DNA of 64,000 bases, from contig FZLS01000002.1 in assembly GCA_900197625.1 (NCBI GenBank), positions 62,001 to 126,000 of the forward strand, written 5' to 3'. Position 1 is the first letter of the stretch; each line of letters opens with the position of its first letter. The notes below the pieces were generated by a model that was not told where the DNA came from, made no database searches, and saw only the letters and a list, made by a program, of their open reading frames with translations. Origin of the DNA: Rhodobacteraceae bacterium Water-Bin34 (lineage in GTDB: Bacteria; Pseudomonadota; Alphaproteobacteria; Rhodobacterales; Rhodobacteraceae). The translations under genes were made by a program, and so were the position numbers. This document shows positions 1 to 11,323 of this stretch, piece after piece.

Positions 1-3000
1 TTAAAGCCAAAGAAAATCATCAAACGATTGAAGGTTGTTGAAGCATTTATTGACTCAGGTAACCGTCCAGAGTGGATGGTAATGACAGTTTTACCTGTTA
101 TACCGCCAGAGCTTCGTCCTTTGGTGCCACTTGATGGTGGTCGTTTTGCTACGTCAGATTTAAACGATCTTTATCGCCGTGTAATAAATCGGAATAATCG
201 TTTGAAGCGATTGATTGAATTACGAGCTCCAGACATTATTGTTCGCAATGAAAAAAGAATGCTTCAAGAGTCTGTAGATGCATTGTTTGATAATGGACGT
301 CGTGGCAGAGTAATCACTGGTGCCAATAAACGTGCGTTGAAATCACTTTCAGATATGCTCAAAGGCAAACAAGGTCGTTTCAGACAAAACTTATTAGGTA
401 AGCGTGTAGATTTTTCTGGACGTTCTGTAATTGTTACGGGTCCTGAGCTTAAACTACACCAATGTGGGTTACCAAAGAAAATGGCATTAGAACTATTTAA
501 GCCATTTATCTATTCACGCTTGGAAGCAAAGGGGCTATCTTCTACGGTTAAACAAGCAAAAAAAATTGTTGAAAAACAACGTCCAGAAGTATGGGACATC
601 CTGGATGAAGTTATTCGTGAACATCCAGTTATGTTAAATCGTGCGCCTACATTGCACCGTTTGGGTATTCAAGCATTTGAACCTGTATTAATTGAGGGTA
701 AAGCAATACAGTTGCACCCATTGGTTTGCTCAGCCTTTAATGCTGACTTTGATGGTGACCAAATGGCTGTACACGTTCCATTATCATTAGAAGCACAATT
801 AGAAGCACGTGTTTTAATGATGTCGACTAACAACGTCTTGTCACCTGCAAATGGTAAACCAATTATTGTTCCATCTCAGGATATGATTTTAGGTCTCTAT
901 TACGTTACCTTAGAGCGTGAGGGAATGATTGGCCAAGGAATGACATTTGCGAATCCTCAAGAGGTTGAGCATGCATTAGACACAGGGATGGTTCATTTAC
1001 ACTCAAAGATTACTTGTCGTGTTGAGCAAGTAAATGAAGAAGGCGAAGTTGTATGGGAGCGTTTTGAAACAACACCAGGTCGAGTAAAATTAAGTACTGT
1101 TTTGCCATTAAACCATAAAGCACCTTATAGCCTAATTAACCGTTTATTGCGTAAAAAAGAAGTTGGTGAAATAATTGACAGCGTTTATCGATATTGTGGA
1201 CAAAAAGAGTCTGTAATATTTTGTGACCATATCATGACTTTGGGCTTCCGCGAAGCATTCAAGGCGGGTATTTCTTTTGGTAAAGAAGATATGGTAATTC
1301 CTGATACAAAGTGGTCACTAGTTAATGAAACACGTGATTATGTGAAGGGTTTTGAACAACAATATATGGATGGACTGATCACTCAAGGTGAAAAGTACAA
1401 CAAAGTTGTTGATGCTTGGTCAAAAGCAAATGAAAAAGTAACAGATGCAATGATGGATAGTATTTCATCAATGAAGAAGACAGATGATGGTACTGAAATG
1501 GAACCAAACTCTGTTTATATGATGGCACATTCTGGAGCGCGTGGTTCTGTTACTCAGATGAAGCAACTTGGTGGTATGCGGGGACTGATGGCAAAGCCAA
1601 ACGGTGAAATCATCGAAACTCCAATTATCTCCAACTTTAAGGAAGGCCTTTCAGTGCTTGAGTACTTTAACTCAACTCACGGTGCTCGTAAGGGTCTTTC
1701 TGATACCGCATTGAAGACAGCAAATTCAGGTTACCTAACTCGTCGCTTGGTTGATGTTGCTCAAGACTGTATTGTTCGCGAATGGGATTGTGGAACTGAA
1801 AAATCAATTACAGCACGTGCTGCTGTAAATGATGGTGAAGTTGTATCTTCAATGGCTGAACGAATTCTAGGAAGGGTTTTAGCTGAAGATGTGATACATC
1901 CAGTTACTGGCGAAATATTAGGAAAACGCAATGAACTGGTTGATGAACGACAAGCAGACATAATTGATGCTGCTAATTTAGTGTCGCTTCAAATAAGGTC
2001 ACCACTAACCTGTGAGTCAGATGATGGTATATGTGCGGCATGTTATGGCCGTGACTTAGCTCGTGGACATGGTGTTAATCCAGGTGAAGCAGTTGGTATT
2101 ATAGCTGCACAATCTATTGGTGAACCAGGAACACAACTTACAATGCGTACATTCCACATTGGTGGTGTTGCGCAGGGTGGTCAACAATCATTCCAAGACG
2201 CTAGCCAAGCAGGAACAATTGATATTAGAAAATCTAATATACTTATAAATCGAGATGGTGAGCAAATTGTTATGGGCCGTAACGTTGAGTTAGTGGTTGT
2301 TGATGAAAATGGGCAAGATGCTGTGATTCATAAAATGGATTACGGTACTAAAGTATTGGTTAAGTCAGGTGATAAAGTTGCACGTGGTGATAAATTATAC
2401 GAATGGGACCCATATACATTACCAATCATTGCCGACAAAGGTGGTATAGCTAAACTTGTTGATCTTGTTTCTGGTATTTCGGTACGTGATGTAACTGATG
2501 ATGCAACCGGAATTAGCCAAAAAATCGTAACTGATTGGCGTTCAGCAAAACAGGGTTCAGATTTAAAGCCCTCAATAATTGTTGCTGATACTAAGACTGG
2601 AGATCCAGTTATAAATGATGCAGGCAATCCAATCCAATATGCTATGTCTGTAGATGCAATTCTATCTGTAGAAGATGGGCAGGCTATAGAAGCTGGTGAT
2701 GTTGTTGCGCGTATCCCTCGTGAAGGTGCAAAAACAAAAGATATTACAGGTGGTTTGCCGCGTGTTGCAGAACTTTTTGAAGCACGTAGACCAAAAGATC
2801 ACGCAATAATTGCTGAAATGGATGGTTATGTCGAATTTGGACGTGACTTCAAGAACAAGCGACGTGTTAATGTAGTGTCTGCAGATGACGCAGAGATCAA
2901 AACAGAATATATGGTTCCAAAAGGTAAACATATTCCTGTGCAAGAAGGTGACTTTATCCAAAAGGGTGAATACATCATGGATGGTAATCCTGCACCTCAT

Positions 3001-3618
3001 GATATTTTAAATATTATGGGTGTTGAAGCATTAGCCGACTATATGATTGATGAAGTTCAAGACGTTTATCGACTTCAAGGTGTGAAGATTAATGACAAAC
3101 ATATTGAAGTTATAGTTCGTCAAATGTTGCAAAAATGGGAAATCACATCAAGTGGTGGAACAACCTTATTAAAAGGTGAACAAGTAGATAAAGCAGAATT
3201 TGATGAAGCATGTCAAAAAGCTATTGATGCGGGTCGTGAGCCAGCAACAGGTGGGCCAATTCTTTTAGGAATTACAAAAGCATCATTGCAAACACGTTCA
3301 TTTATTTCAGCAGCGTCTTTCCAAGAAACAACTCGCGTACTAACAGATGCTGCAACGCGTGGTAAGAAAGATAAGCTCATCGGCTTAAAAGAAAATGTGA
3401 TTGTTGGTCGTTTGATACCAGCGGGGACAGGTGGGGCAACTCATCAAATTAAGAAAGTAGCTGCTGACCGTGATGCTGTTATCATTGAGGATAAGAGAGC
3501 TGCAGCACAAGAAGCTGCGGCGTTGATGGCTCCCCAAGATTCTGATTTAAATGCAGAATCAGTATTTGATGCTTCATCAAGCGAAAGTTCTGACAATCAA
3601 GAAAACAATAACTTATAA
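1..3618 (+). CDS. rpoC: RNA polymerase beta' subunit, 5'-truncated by the window edge
   Basis: Largest subunit of RNA polymerase, carrying the catalytic Mg site. The frame is open from base 1, so the gene enters from outside; by alignment from memory with E. coli RpoC about 210-220 N-terminal residues, including the first zinc ribbon, are missing. Visible are the double-psi barrel metal motif NADFDGDQM (codons from base 739), the bridge-helix and trigger-loop region ([19 protein letters not shown], near 2100-2160) and the second zinc site (CGT near 1790, then [15 protein letters not shown] near 2010-2055). The C-terminus ends in a Ser/Asp/Asn-rich tail. The TTG at 28 is internal and not the start. 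An intrinsic terminator follows 32 bases downstream. Confidence 0.98.
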   Translation, partial: LKPKKIIKRLKVVEAFIDSGNRPEWMVMTVLPVIPPELRPLVPLDGGRFATSDLNDLYRRVINRNNRLKRLIELRAPDIIVRNEKRMLQESVDALFDNGRRGRVITGANKRALKSLSDMLKGKQGRFRQNLLGKRVDFSGRSVIVTGPELKLHQCGLPKKMALELFKPFIYSRLEAKGLSSTVKQAKKIVEKQRPEVWDILDEVIREHPVMLNRAPTLHRLGIQAFEPVLIEGKAIQLHPLVCSAFNADFDGDQMAVHVPLSLEAQLEARVLMMSTNNVLSPANGKPIIVPSQDMILGLYYVTLEREGMIGQGMTFANPQEVEHALDTGMVHLHSKITCRVEQVNEEGEVVWERFETTPGRVKLSTVLPLNHKAPYSLINRLLRKKEVGEIIDSVYRYCGQKESVIFCDHIMTLGFREAFKAGISFGKEDMVIPDTKWSLVNETRDYVKGFEQQYMDGLITQGEKYNKVVDAWSKANEKVTDAMMDSISSMKKTDDGTEMEPNSVYMMAHSGARGSVTQMKQLGGMRGLMAKPNGEIIETPIISNFKEGLSVLEYFNSTHGARKGLSDTALKTANSGYLTRRLVDVAQDCIVREWDCGTEKSITARAAVNDGEVVSSMAERILGRVLAEDVIHPVTGEILGKRNELVDERQADIIDAANLVSLQIRSPLTCESDDGICAACYGRDLARGHGVNPGEAVGIIAAQSIGEPGTQLTMRTFHIGGVAQGGQQSFQDASQAGTIDIRKSNILINRDGEQIVMGRNVELVVVDENGQDAVIHKMDYGTKVLVKSGDKVARGDKLYEWDPYTLPIIADKGGIAKLVDLVSGISVRDVTDDATGISQKIVTDWRSAKQGSDLKPSIIVADTKTGDPVINDAGNPIQYAMSVDAILSVEDGQAIEAGDVVARIPREGAKTKDITGGLPRVAELFEARRPKDHAIIAEMDGYVEFGRDFKNKRRVNVVSADDAEIKTEYMVPKGKHIPVQEGDFIQKGEYIMDGNPAPHDILNIMGVEALADYMIDEVQDVYRLQGVKINDKHIEVIVRQMLQKWEITSSGGTTLLKGEQVDKAEFDEACQKAIDAGREPATGGPILLGITKASLQTRSFISAASFQETTRVLTDAATRGKKDKLIGLKENVIVGRLIPAGTGGATHQIKKVAADRDAVIIEDKRAAAQEAAALMAPQDSDLNAESVFDASSSESSDNQENNNL

Positions 3619-3650
3619 AAATTATATTTTATATTAATTTTTAATATTAA

Positions 3651-3678
3651 AAGGCTCTGTTAATTCAGGGCCTTTTTT
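3651..3678 (+). terminator. Intrinsic terminator of rpoC
   Basis: AAGGCTCTG (3651-3659) pairs with CAGGGCCTT (3666-3674), 9 bp with one G-T pair and a short TTAATT-type loop, followed by a T run to 3678. It also lies just past the end of the convergent phosphoesterase gene and could serve both strands. Confidence 0.85.
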
Positions 3679-3683
3679 ATTTA

Positions 3684-4436
3684 TTAAAATGTTTGTGTAA
3701 TCTTAACCCGACCTGTTTCAGTTAATTTCCAAACATCCTCACCTATTGTAACAACAGCAGAAAGCTTATCACCCCAAGCGGCACCAGTATCTATATTTAT
3801 ACGATTTCCATAATGAGTGACTTGATCGACAATTGTATGGCCGTGTAAAATCAATTTTGAAGCTTTTTTGGGATTATCTAGCCAGTTCTTACGTATCCAA
3901 AGCATGTCATCTTCTGTCTGATTGTCTAATGGTAAATCAAGATTTATGCCTGCATGAACAAAAAAGATATGTTCGGTATCATAATACAATGGTAGGTTCT
4001 TTATAAAGTTAATATGAGAGCCAGGTACATTTTTTTTCGCCATTTCTAATATCGCGTCTAGGCATTCACGATAGTTTTCTGGGACTTTGACACCATATGA
4101 TGCAAGTGTCTCAACGCCACCAATGCGATGATGAAGCCAGCTATAGTCAGGCTTGAGATTCGGATCATGTTTATGTGGATCATTAAAAAACCACTCCATT
4201 AATCTGTCATGATTTCCTTTAAGCACTTTCCATGGTTTGCCTTTACTCATGCCTGTCATCAAATATTCAATTGTTCCTTTGCTATCTTCACGGCGGTCGA
4301 TTAAATCACCAATATGAACTATTTCATACGAAGTTGATTTAGAGAACAAAAAATCTTCCATAATTAATTCATGAATTGTATGGAGCTGGTGTAAATCACC
4401 ATGTATGTCGCCAACTGCGTATATTAGATGTGTCAT
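3684..4436 (-). CDS. Calcineurin-like metallophosphoesterase (Ser/Thr phosphatase 1 type)
   Basis: About 250 residues. The metallophosphatase motifs are intact: GDIHG (residues 9-13), GDLIDRR (43-49), GNHDR (74-78) and a late GHT, which ligate the two metals. The family includes protein phosphatases PrpA/B and bis(5'-nucleosyl)-tetraphosphatases (ApaH); this one is closest to the PrpA/B type, but the substrate cannot be told. I chose ATG at 4436 over TTG at 4457, because a well-formed promoter ends exactly where the ATG begins, giving a leaderless transcript. It stands alone between rpoC and rpsL, on the opposite strand. Confidence 0.88.
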   Translation of the reverse strand: MTHLIYAVGDIHGDLHQLHTIHELIMEDFLFSKSTSYEIVHIGDLIDRREDSKGTIEYLMTGMSKGKPWKVLKGNHDRLMEWFFNDPHKHDPNLKPDYSWLHHRIGGVETLASYGVKVPENYRECLDAILEMAKKNVPGSHINFIKNLPLYYDTEHIFFVHAGINLDLPLDNQTEDDMLWIRKNWLDNPKKASKLILHGHTIVDQVTHYGNRINIDTGAAWGDKLSAVVTIGEDVWKLTETGRVKITQTF

Positions 4437-4442
4437 ATATAA

Positions 4443-4471
4443 ACTATATATATACAATAATTTACTGACAA
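4443..4471 (-). promoter_or_regulatory. Sigma-70 promoter of the phosphoesterase gene, predicting a leaderless mRNA
   Basis: Read on the minus strand: TTGTCA (4471-4466), 17-bp spacer, TATAGT (4448-4443), then six bases and the ATG at 4436. The expected start point, 7 bases past the -10, is the A of the ATG. No Shine-Dalgarno sequence is present. Confidence 0.6.
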
Positions 4472-4566
4472 CCTATCAGGTCAATGAAGCGGTGAAAATA
4501 TGTACTTAGTGCAATAGGTTGATTCAAAATATTTTAAATTACAACATATGATTTATACAGCCGCTG

Positions 4567-4595
4567 TTGACACGAAACCCGACTCCGCTTATAGC
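4567..4595 (+). promoter_or_regulatory. Promoter of the rpsL-rpsG-fusA-tuf operon
   Basis: TTGACA (4567-4572), 17-bp spacer, TATAGC (4590-4595). This is the best sigma-70 match in the window. It gives a transcript with a leader of about 185 nt before rpsL. The stretch 4437-4785 holds this promoter, the divergent phosphoesterase promoter and the rpsL leader; I see no gene in it. Confidence 0.75.
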
Positions 4596-4656
4596 CGCGT
4601 TACTTGATAGGAGAAGTTTGCTTTTCTTATCATACTAGCCACAATTTGGCGGTCAT

Positions 4657-4750
4657 GATCCAGGTGAAAACCTTGATCCTCTGGAATTATCGCTTCGAGC
4701 TAATGAGGGTTCGTAGCGGTGTCAGGTTTATGATCAGAGATCATAGACCT
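4657..4750 (+). promoter_or_regulatory. Structured rpsL leader with two hairpins
   Basis: Hairpin A: GATCCAGGT (4657-4665) with ACCTTGATC (4670-4678), one mismatch, GAAA tetraloop. Hairpin B: AGGTTTATGATC (4724-4735) with GATCATAGACCT (4739-4750), 12 positions with one mismatch and loop AGA. B ends 35 nt before the rpsL start. Regulation of the str operon by S7 or S12 is known in other bacteria; whether this leader does so is inference. Confidence 0.5.
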
Positions 4751-4785
4751 ATTAATGTTTGAAACGGTAAAATGGGGAACCCAAT

Positions 4786-5157
4786 ATGCCTACAATACAA
4801 CAGCTGATCCGCAAACCGCGCCAGCCAAAAATCAAACGCTCCAAGTCACAGCACTTGGAATCATGCCCGCAGAAACGCGGCGTATGTACACGTGTTTATA
4901 CAACTACACCAAAGAAACCTAACTCCGCTATGCGTAAAGTGGCTAAAGTAAGGCTAACTAATGGTTTTGAAGTCATCTCTTACATCCCTGGTGAAAGCCA
5001 CAACCTCCAAGAACACTCAGTTGTTTTGATACGTGGTGGACGTGTAAAAGACCTTCCAGGTGTTCGTTATCACATCTTGCGCGGTGTATTGGATACCCAA
5101 GGTGTTAAAGATCGTAAGCAACGTCGTTCAAAATACGGCGCGAAGAAACCGAAATAA
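4786..5157 (+). CDS. rpsL: 30S ribosomal protein S12
   Basis: 123 residues, normal length. S12 lines the decoding centre of the 30S subunit. Signature stretches [18 protein letters not shown] and [13 protein letters not shown] are present, with lysines at the positions where substitutions cause streptomycin resistance, so this copy looks wild type. First gene of the str operon, 12 bases before rpsG. Confidence 0.98.
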   Translation: MPTIQQLIRKPRQPKIKRSKSQHLESCPQKRGVCTRVYTTTPKKPNSAMRKVAKVRLTNGFEVISYIPGESHNLQEHSVVLIRGGRVKDLPGVRYHILRGVLDTQGVKDRKQRRSKYGAKKPK

Positions 5158-5163
5158 GGGTAG

Positions 5164-5640
<477 letters not shown>

Positions 5641-5661
5641 CAAAGAAAAGGGCGCAAGCAG

Positions 5662-7779
5662 ATGGCACGCGAATATCCTCTCGATCTTTATCGTAATTTT
5701 GGCATCATGGCTCACATTGATGCAGGTAAAACAACTTGTTCTGAACGCATTCTTTACTACACAGGTAAAGAGCACAATATTGGAGAAGTTCATGATGGTG
5801 CTGCAACTATGGATTGGATGGAACAAGAGCAGGAGCGGGGTATAACAATTACTTCTGCTGCTACTACAACATTTTGGGAGCGTACTGAAGACGGTACCAC
5901 TCCAGACACTCCAAAACATCGTCTAAATATCATTGATACACCAGGACACGTTGATTTCACTATTGAAGTTGAGCGTTCTCTTGCTGTTTTGGATGGAGCA
6001 GTTTGCGTTCTTGACGCAAATGCAGGAGTTGAGCCGCAAACAGAAACTGTTTGGCGTCAAGCTGATCGTTATAAAGTTCCACGCATGGTCTTTGTAAACA
6101 AAATGGATAAAATTGGTGCAGATTTCTTTAACTGTGTTGAAATGATTGAAGATCGTACAGGTGCTGTAGCTGTGCCTGTAGCTTTCCCAATTGGAGCAGA
6201 GACAGAATTAGAAGGTTTAGTTGACCTTGTGACTATGGAAGAATGGTTGTGGCAAGGTGAAGATCTTGGTGCAACTTGGGTTAAAGCTCCAATCCGTGAT
6301 GATTTAAAAGACCTCGCAGACACATGGCGTAACAAATTGGTTGAGAATGCTGTTGAGCAAGATGATGAAGCAATGGAAGCTTATCTTGAAGGCAATGAAC
6401 CAGATGTCGAAACACTAAGAAAATTAATCCGCAAGGGTTGCTTGTCTATGGCCTTTGTACCTGTTTTAGGTGGCTCCGCATTTAAAAATAAAGGTGTACA
6501 GCCTCTTTTGAATGCTGTTGTTGATTATTTGCCATCTCCATTAGATGTTGTTGATTATATGGGCTTTAAGCCAGGTGATGAGACTGAAACACGTGACATT
6601 GCTCGAAGAGCAGATGATAACATGGCGTTTTCTGGATTGGCATTCAAAATTATGAATGACCCATTTGTGGGATCATTAACATTTACTCGCATCTACTCAG
6701 GAACATTGAGTAAAGGTGACACGATGTTTAACTCTACAAAAGGAAAAAAAGAGCGCGTTGGACGTATGATGATGATGCACTCTATTGACCGCGAAGAAAT
6801 TACTGAAGCTTTTGCAGGTGACATCATAGCTCTAGCAGGACTTAAAGATACAACAACTGGTGATACAATATGCTCTGTAGCAGACCCTGTTGTACTAGAA
6901 ACTATGACATTTCCAGATCCTGTTATTGAAATTGCGGTTGAACCAAAGACTAAAGCGGACCAAGAAAAAATGTCTCAAGGTCTTGGGCGTCTGGCTGCAG
7001 AAGATCCATCATTCCGTGTTGAGACTGATTTGGAATCTGGTCAAACAATTATGAAGGGTATGGGCGAACTCCACCTTGATATTCTTGTTGATCGTTTGAA
7101 GCGTGAGTTTAAGGTTGAAGCTAATATCGGTGCGCCTCAGGTTGCTTATCGTGAAACAATTTCTCATGAAGCAGAAATTTCGTACACTCACAAAAAGCAA
7201 TCAGGTGGTTCTGGTCAATATGCTGAAGTTAAGATGATCATCAAGCCTACGGAGCCTGGTGAAGGTTATAGCTTCGAATCAAAAATTGTTGGTGGGTCTA
7301 TTCCAAAAGAATACATTCCTGGCGTTGAGAAAGGTATCGAGTCCGTAATGGATAGTGGTCCTTTAGCAGGCTTCCCAGTAATCGATTTTAAAGTTGAGCT
7401 AATTGACGGTAAATATCATGACGTTGACTCAAGTGTAATGGCTTTTGAAATTGCCGGGCGTATGGGAATGCGTGAAGGAATGCGAAAAGCTGGAGCAAAG
7501 ATGCTTGAGCCGATTATGAAGGTAGAGGTAGTAACACCTGAAGAATATACTGGTGGCATTATCGGTGATCTAACTTCACGACGTGGTATGGTTCAAGGCC
7601 AAGATACTAGAGGTAATGCAATAGCAATTGATGCACGTGTACCTTTGGCTAATATGTTTGGTTATATTAATAACCTTCGTTCCATGTCTTCTGGACGTGC
7701 GAACTTTACTATGCAGTTCAGCCACTACGATGCTGTTCCAAGCAATATATCTGAAGAAATCCAGGCGAAATTCGCCTGA
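5662..7779 (+). CDS. fusA: Elongation factor G
   Basis: 705 residues, full length. Translocation GTPase. G1 AHIDAGKTT (residues 17-25), the switch region after RGITITSA, G3 DTPGH and G4 NKMD are all present, followed by domains II-V ending in the FSHYDAVP stretch typical of the C-terminus. A 17-nt hairpin (7762-7778) overlaps the stop codon, 55 bases before tuf. No sign of the paralogous FusA2 type. Confidence 0.98.
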   Translation: MAREYPLDLYRNFGIMAHIDAGKTTCSERILYYTGKEHNIGEVHDGAATMDWMEQEQERGITITSAATTTFWERTEDGTTPDTPKHRLNIIDTPGHVDFTIEVERSLAVLDGAVCVLDANAGVEPQTETVWRQADRYKVPRMVFVNKMDKIGADFFNCVEMIEDRTGAVAVPVAFPIGAETELEGLVDLVTMEEWLWQGEDLGATWVKAPIRDDLKDLADTWRNKLVENAVEQDDEAMEAYLEGNEPDVETLRKLIRKGCLSMAFVPVLGGSAFKNKGVQPLLNAVVDYLPSPLDVVDYMGFKPGDETETRDIARRADDNMAFSGLAFKIMNDPFVGSLTFTRIYSGTLSKGDTMFNSTKGKKERVGRMMMMHSIDREEITEAFAGDIIALAGLKDTTTGDTICSVADPVVLETMTFPDPVIEIAVEPKTKADQEKMSQGLGRLAAEDPSFRVETDLESGQTIMKGMGELHLDILVDRLKREFKVEANIGAPQVAYRETISHEAEISYTHKKQSGGSGQYAEVKMIIKPTEPGEGYSFESKIVGGSIPKEYIPGVEKGIESVMDSGPLAGFPVIDFKVELIDGKYHDVDSSVMAFEIAGRMGMREGMRKAGAKMLEPIMKVEVVTPEEYTGGIIGDLTSRRGMVQGQDTRGNAIAIDARVPLANMFGYINNLRSMSSGRANFTMQFSHYDAVPSNISEEIQAKFA
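7762..7778 (+). other. Hairpin overlapping the fusA stop codon
   Basis: CAGGCGAA (7762-7769), one base, TTCGCCTG (7771-7778): a perfect 8-bp inverted repeat spanning the last codons and the stop of fusA. There is no T run, so it is not a terminator. It may mark mRNA processing or adjust the fusA:tuf ratio (inference). Confidence 0.45.
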
Positions 7780-7822
7780 TCTGAAACTAACAGGTCAGGC
7801 ATTGCCGACCGACTTAAACCTA

Positions 7823-9012
7823 GGAGGCCGTTATGGCTAAAGAAAAGTTTGAACGTAATAAACCGCATTGCAACATCGGCACAATTGGCCACGTTGATCA
7901 CGGTAAGACAACATTAACAGCTGCGATTACTAAGCAATATGGTGACTTCAAAGCGTATGATGAGATTGATGGCGCGCCAGAAGAAAAAGCGCGTGGAATT
8001 ACAATTTCTACTGCACACGTTGAGTACGAAACAGAAAACCGTCACTACGCACACGTTGATTGCCCAGGACACGCTGACTATGTGAAAAACATGATCACTG
8101 GTGCTGCTCAAATGGATGGCGCGATTTTAGTTGTTAATGCTGCAGACGGCCCTATGCCACAAACACGTGAGCACATTTTGTTGGGTCGCCAAGTTGGTAT
8201 TCCTTCAATGGTTGTTTTCATGAACAAAGTTGACCAAGTAGACGATGACGAGTTGTTAGAATTGGTTGAAATGGAAATTCGTGAATTGCTAAGTGATTAC
8301 GATTACCCAGGTGATGATATTCCTATCGTTGCTGGTTCAGCTCTTGCTGCATTAGAAGATCGTGATGACAACATTGGTAAAGATAAAATTGCTGAACTAA
8401 TGACTGCTGTTGATGAATTTATTCCACAGCCACCACGTGCAATCGATGAGCCTTTCTTAATGCCAATCGAAGATGTGTTCTCAATTTCTGGCCGTGGTAC
8501 AGTTGTTACTGGTCGTGTTGAGCGTGGCGCTATCAACGTAGGTGATGAGATTGAAATCGTTGGTATCCGTGATACATCAAAAACAACATGTACTGGTGTT
8601 GAAATGTTCCGCAAGCTACTTGATCGTGGTGAAGCAGGTGACAACGTTGGTGCTTTGTTGCGTGGTGTTGATCGTGATGGTGTTGAGCGTGGCCAAGTTT
8701 TAGTTAAGCCAGGTTCAGTAACTCCGCACACAAAATTTGAAGCAGAAGTTTATATTCTGACTAAAGATGAGGGTGGTCGTCACACACCATTCTTTGCAAA
8801 CTACCGTCCACAGTTTTACTTCCGTACAACTGACGTAACTGGAACTGTTGAGCTGCCATCAGGCACAGAAATGGTAATGCCAGGCGATAACTTGAAGTTC
8901 GACGTAGAACTAATCAATCCTATCGCTATGGAGCAAGGTCTACGTTTTGCTATCCGCGAGGGTGGCCGTACTGTAGGCTCTGGTGTGGTTTCTAAAATCC
9001 ACTCTTAATAAA
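7823..9012 (+). repeat. Duplicated tuf unit, copy 1 (1,190 bp)
   Basis: From GGAGGCCGTT before the start codon to TAAA after the stop, this block reads the same as 36055-37244. Both flanks diverge abruptly beyond these limits. The match covers the ribosome-binding site and the whole coding sequence. Confidence 0.9.
7833..9008 (+). CDS. tuf: Elongation factor Tu, copy 1
   Basis: 391 residues. Delivers aminoacyl-tRNA to the ribosome. G1 [10 protein letters not shown]3 DCPGH and G4 NKVD are intact, and the beta-barrel domains II and III are complete. The ribosome-binding site is GGAGG at 7823-7827. It is the last gene of the str operon. The protein is identical to the second copy at 36065-37240 and the DNA appears identical too, which points to ongoing gene conversion. 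Confidence 0.98.
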   Translation: MAKEKFERNKPHCNIGTIGHVDHGKTTLTAAITKQYGDFKAYDEIDGAPEEKARGITISTAHVEYETENRHYAHVDCPGHADYVKNMITGAAQMDGAILVVNAADGPMPQTREHILLGRQVGIPSMVVFMNKVDQVDDDELLELVEMEIRELLSDYDYPGDDIPIVAGSALAALEDRDDNIGKDKIAELMTAVDEFIPQPPRAIDEPFLMPIEDVFSISGRGTVVTGRVERGAINVGDEIEIVGIRDTSKTTCTGVEMFRKLLDRGEAGDNVGALLRGVDRDGVERGQVLVKPGSVTPHTKFEAEVYILTKDEGGRHTPFFANYRPQFYFRTTDVTGTVELPSGTEMVMPGDNLKFDVELINPIAMEQGLRFAIREGGRTVGSGVVSKIHS

Positions 9013-9033
9013 TACGATCCCTTCGGGTTCGAT

Positions 9034-9063
9034 GTGGTCCATTGGAATGATCCAATGGTCCAC
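9034..9063 (+). other. Intercistronic hairpin between tuf and rpsJ
   Basis: GTGGTCCATTGGA (9034-9046) pairs with TCCAATGGTCCAC (9051-9063), with one T-T mismatch and an ATGA loop. There is no T tract. It lies 33 bases before rpsJ and is a candidate leader element of the S10 operon or a processing site. Confidence 0.5.
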
Positions 9064-9095
9064 CTATCAACTCTAACGCCTTGAAAGGCTAAAAA

Positions 9096-9404
9096 ATGCA
9101 AAGTCAAAATATTCGTATTCGGCTGAAAGCTTTTGATTACCGTGTGTTGGATGCCAGCACTGAGGAAATTGTAAACACAGCTAAACGAACAGGTGCACAA
9201 GTACGTGGCCCTATTCCGTTACCAAATAAAATTGAAAAATTCACAGTTTTACGTTCACCACACGTAAATAAAAAATCGCGTGAACAATTTGAAATCCGCA
9301 CACATAAACGTTTGCTAGACATTATTGACCCAACTCCACAAACAGTAGACGCGCTAATGAAGCTCGATCTTGCTGCTGGTGTGGATGTTGAGATCAAGCT
9401 TTAA
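9096..9404 (+). CDS. rpsJ: 30S ribosomal protein S10
   Basis: 102 residues. S10 is part of the 30S head and doubles as NusE, the partner of NusB/NusG in transcription. The sequence opens [19 protein letters not shown] and contains the conserved HKRLLDI. A ribosome-binding site, GAAAGG, precedes it. First gene of the S10 cluster, 13 bases before rplC. Confidence 0.98.
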   Translation: MQSQNIRIRLKAFDYRVLDASTEEIVNTAKRTGAQVRGPIPLPNKIEKFTVLRSPHVNKKSREQFEIRTHKRLLDIIDPTPQTVDALMKLDLAAGVDVEIKL

Positions 9405-9417
9405 GGGGGTAATTGAT

Positions 9418-10161
9418 ATGCGCTCTGGAGTAATTGCAAAAAAAATAGGAATGACTCGTTTGTTCATGGAGGATGGTAAGCAGATACCGGTAACAGTTCT
9501 TCAAATGGAAAACTTACAAGTTGTGTCCCAAAGAACTAATGAGACAGATGGTTATACAGCTGTTCAATTAGGAGCAGGTGTTGCAAAAGCAAAACGTCAA
9601 TCTGCTGCAATGCGTGGTCACTTTGCGAAAGCAAAAGTTGAACCAAAACGTAAAATTGCAGAATTTCGTGTTTCAGCTGATAACTTAATTGAGGTTGGTG
9701 AAGAAATTGTAGCAAATCATTTCTTAGATGGTCAAAAAGTTGATGTATCAGGTACATCAATTGGTAAAGGCTTTGCCGGAGCCATGAAGCGTCATAACTT
9801 TGGTGGTTTGCGCGCTACACACGGTGTTTCTGTTTCTCACCGGTCACACGGTTCAACAGGCCAGTGTCAGGAGCCAGGTAAAGTCTTTAAAGGTAAGAAG
9901 ATGGCTGGTCACATGGGCTCAGCTCGCGTCACAACGCAAAACCTTGAAGTCGTTCGTACTGATATAGATCGTGGTTTAATCATGATAAAAGGTGCTGTTC
10001 CAGGTTCAAAAGGTGGTTGGGTTACTGTTAAAGATTCTGTGAAGAAGAAAGCTCCTGAGGGACTTCCATTCCCAGCTGCTTTACGATCAGCCATCGCACC
10101 TGCTGTAACGCAAGTAGAAGAAGCTGCTGTTGAAACAGCAACTGAAGGAGGCGCTGAATAA
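9418..10161 (+). CDS. rplC: 50S ribosomal protein L3
   Basis: 247 residues; alphaproteobacterial L3 proteins are longer than the E. coli one because of a C-terminal acidic tail, as here. Start chosen at ATG 9418 ([16 protein letters not shown]), preceded by AAGGGGG; an in-frame ATG at 9370 would add 16 residues lying inside rpsJ. The central [11 protein letters not shown] loop, which reaches toward the peptidyl transferase centre, is present. The stop overlaps the start of rplD by one base. Confidence 0.97.
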   Translation: MRSGVIAKKIGMTRLFMEDGKQIPVTVLQMENLQVVSQRTNETDGYTAVQLGAGVAKAKRQSAAMRGHFAKAKVEPKRKIAEFRVSADNLIEVGEEIVANHFLDGQKVDVSGTSIGKGFAGAMKRHNFGGLRATHGVSVSHRSHGSTGQCQEPGKVFKGKKMAGHMGSARVTTQNLEVVRTDIDRGLIMIKGAVPGSKGGWVTVKDSVKKKAPEGLPFPAALRSAIAPAVTQVEEAAVETATEGGAE

Positions 10162-10781
10162 TGAAAGCCAATGTAATAAAATTAGATGCAAAATCTGCAG
10201 GTTCAATCGACCTAGATGACGCAATCTTTGGTCTAGAGCCACGCGCAGATATTTTGCATCGCGTCGTTCGATATCAATTAGCTAAGCGCCAAGCTGGTAC
10301 ACACAAGGTTAAAACTCGTTCAGAGACTTCTTATTCAACCAAGAAAATATATAACCAAAAAGGTACTGGTGGTGCACGTCATGGTGATAGAAATGCTCCT
10401 ATCTTCCGTGGTGGTGGTGTCTATAAAGGCCCTAAAGTTCGTTCACATGCGCACGATTTAACAAAGAAATTCCGTAAATTGGGATTAAAGCATGCACTTT
10501 CAGCTAAAGCGACTGCTGGAGAACTTATTGTAATTGATACAGTTGAAGCAAAAACATCAAAAACTGCTGATTTAGCCAAAGTTGTTACAAACTTAGGTTG
10601 GAAAAAAGTTTTAATAATCGATGGTACTGATGTTAATGAAAACTTCTTATTAGCATCACGTAATATTGATGGATTAGATGTTTTACCATCAGCGGGTGCT
10701 AATGTTTATGATATATTGAAATCAAATACACTAGTTCTAACGAAAGCTGGAGCAGAAGCATTGGAGGCACGTTTAAAATGA
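10161..10781 (+). CDS. rplD: 50S ribosomal protein L4
   Basis: 206 residues. L4 lines the nascent peptide tunnel. The extended loop region [20 protein letters not shown] is present. It is translationally coupled on both sides (TAATG with rplC, ATGA with rplW). In enterobacteria L4 also represses the S10 operon; that role is not tested by this sequence. Confidence 0.97.
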   Translation: MKANVIKLDAKSAGSIDLDDAIFGLEPRADILHRVVRYQLAKRQAGTHKVKTRSETSYSTKKIYNQKGTGGARHGDRNAPIFRGGGVYKGPKVRSHAHDLTKKFRKLGLKHALSAKATAGELIVIDTVEAKTSKTADLAKVVTNLGWKKVLIIDGTDVNENFLLASRNIDGLDVLPSAGANVYDILKSNTLVLTKAGAEALEARLK

Positions 10782-11074
10782 GCGATACAGCCAAACTTTA
10801 TGATATCATCAGAGCACCGATTGTAACTGAAAAAGCTACAATGGCATCTGAACATAATGCTGTTGTTTTTGAAGTGGCAATTGAAGCAAATAAACCACAG
10901 ATTAAAGAAGCAATTGAAACGTTATTTAATGTGAAAGTTAAAGCCGTAAATACAAGTATTACCAAAGGAAAAGTAAAACGTTTCCGAGGAATGCTTGGTA
11001 AACGGAAAGATGTCAAAAAAGCATATGTGACGTTGGAAGAAGGTAATACTATCGACGTTTCGACAGGTCTTTAA
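10778..11074 (+). CDS. rplW: 50S ribosomal protein L23
   Basis: 98 residues. L23 sits at the tunnel exit and is the docking site for trigger factor and SRP. It starts by a 4-base overlap with rplD and carries the typical [13 protein letters not shown] opening and [14 protein letters not shown] loop. A hairpin and 250 non-coding bases follow, so rplW ends the first part of the S10 cluster. Confidence 0.97.
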   Translation: MSDTAKLYDIIRAPIVTEKATMASEHNAVVFEVAIEANKPQIKEAIETLFNVKVKAVNTSITKGKVKRFRGMLGKRKDVKKAYVTLEEGNTIDVSTGL

Positions 11075-11094
11075 GATCACAAAACAATTTATTT

Positions 11095-11130
11095 AAAGGC
11101 CCCAATAACTTTGTGGCCTTTAATATTTAT
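11095..11130 (+). terminator. Weak terminator-like hairpin after rplW
   Basis: AAAGGCC (11095-11101) pairs with GGCCTTT (11115-11121) around a 13-nt loop, followed by AT-rich sequence with no clean T run. It could attenuate transcription into rplB. Confidence 0.45.
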
Positions 11131-11131
11131 A

Positions 11132-11300
11132 AGGATGTAAGTAAATCAATTATGGATCTTACATCCTATAGACGCCCAGTAATTTATCTGTTACTTGGCA
11201 CAGACTTTGCTTCTCAAGATTCGTAAAGAGGAGCATTTTATTGAGTAACTCATTCGCGGACCTACGGGGCCGCATAACCTTTCAGACCTTAATTGGTCTG
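11132..11300 (+). promoter_or_regulatory. Structured leader upstream of rplB with three hairpins
   Basis: (1) AGGATGTAAG (11132-11141) with CTTACATCCT (11158-11167), 10 bp perfect. (2) GCGG-A-CC (11256-11262), TACG loop, GG-G-CCGC (11267-11273), a UNCG-type tetraloop hairpin. (3) CAGACC (11283-11288), TTAATT, GGTCTG (11295-11300). The 250-bp rplW-rplB gap is unusual, since these genes normally abut. No clear promoter was found in it. Confidence 0.5.
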
Positions 11301-11323
11301 AGCTAAAACGGAAGACAGAAAGA

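Noticed and set aside
2340-3000. Antisense open frames inside rpoC
   Set aside because: They lie wholly within rpoC in the opposite strand and show no recognisable domain; they are shadows of a strongly biased coding sequence.
8303-8731. 142-codon antisense frame in tuf, repeated in the second copy
   Set aside because: It recurs only because the tuf DNA is duplicated; it is a shadow frame.
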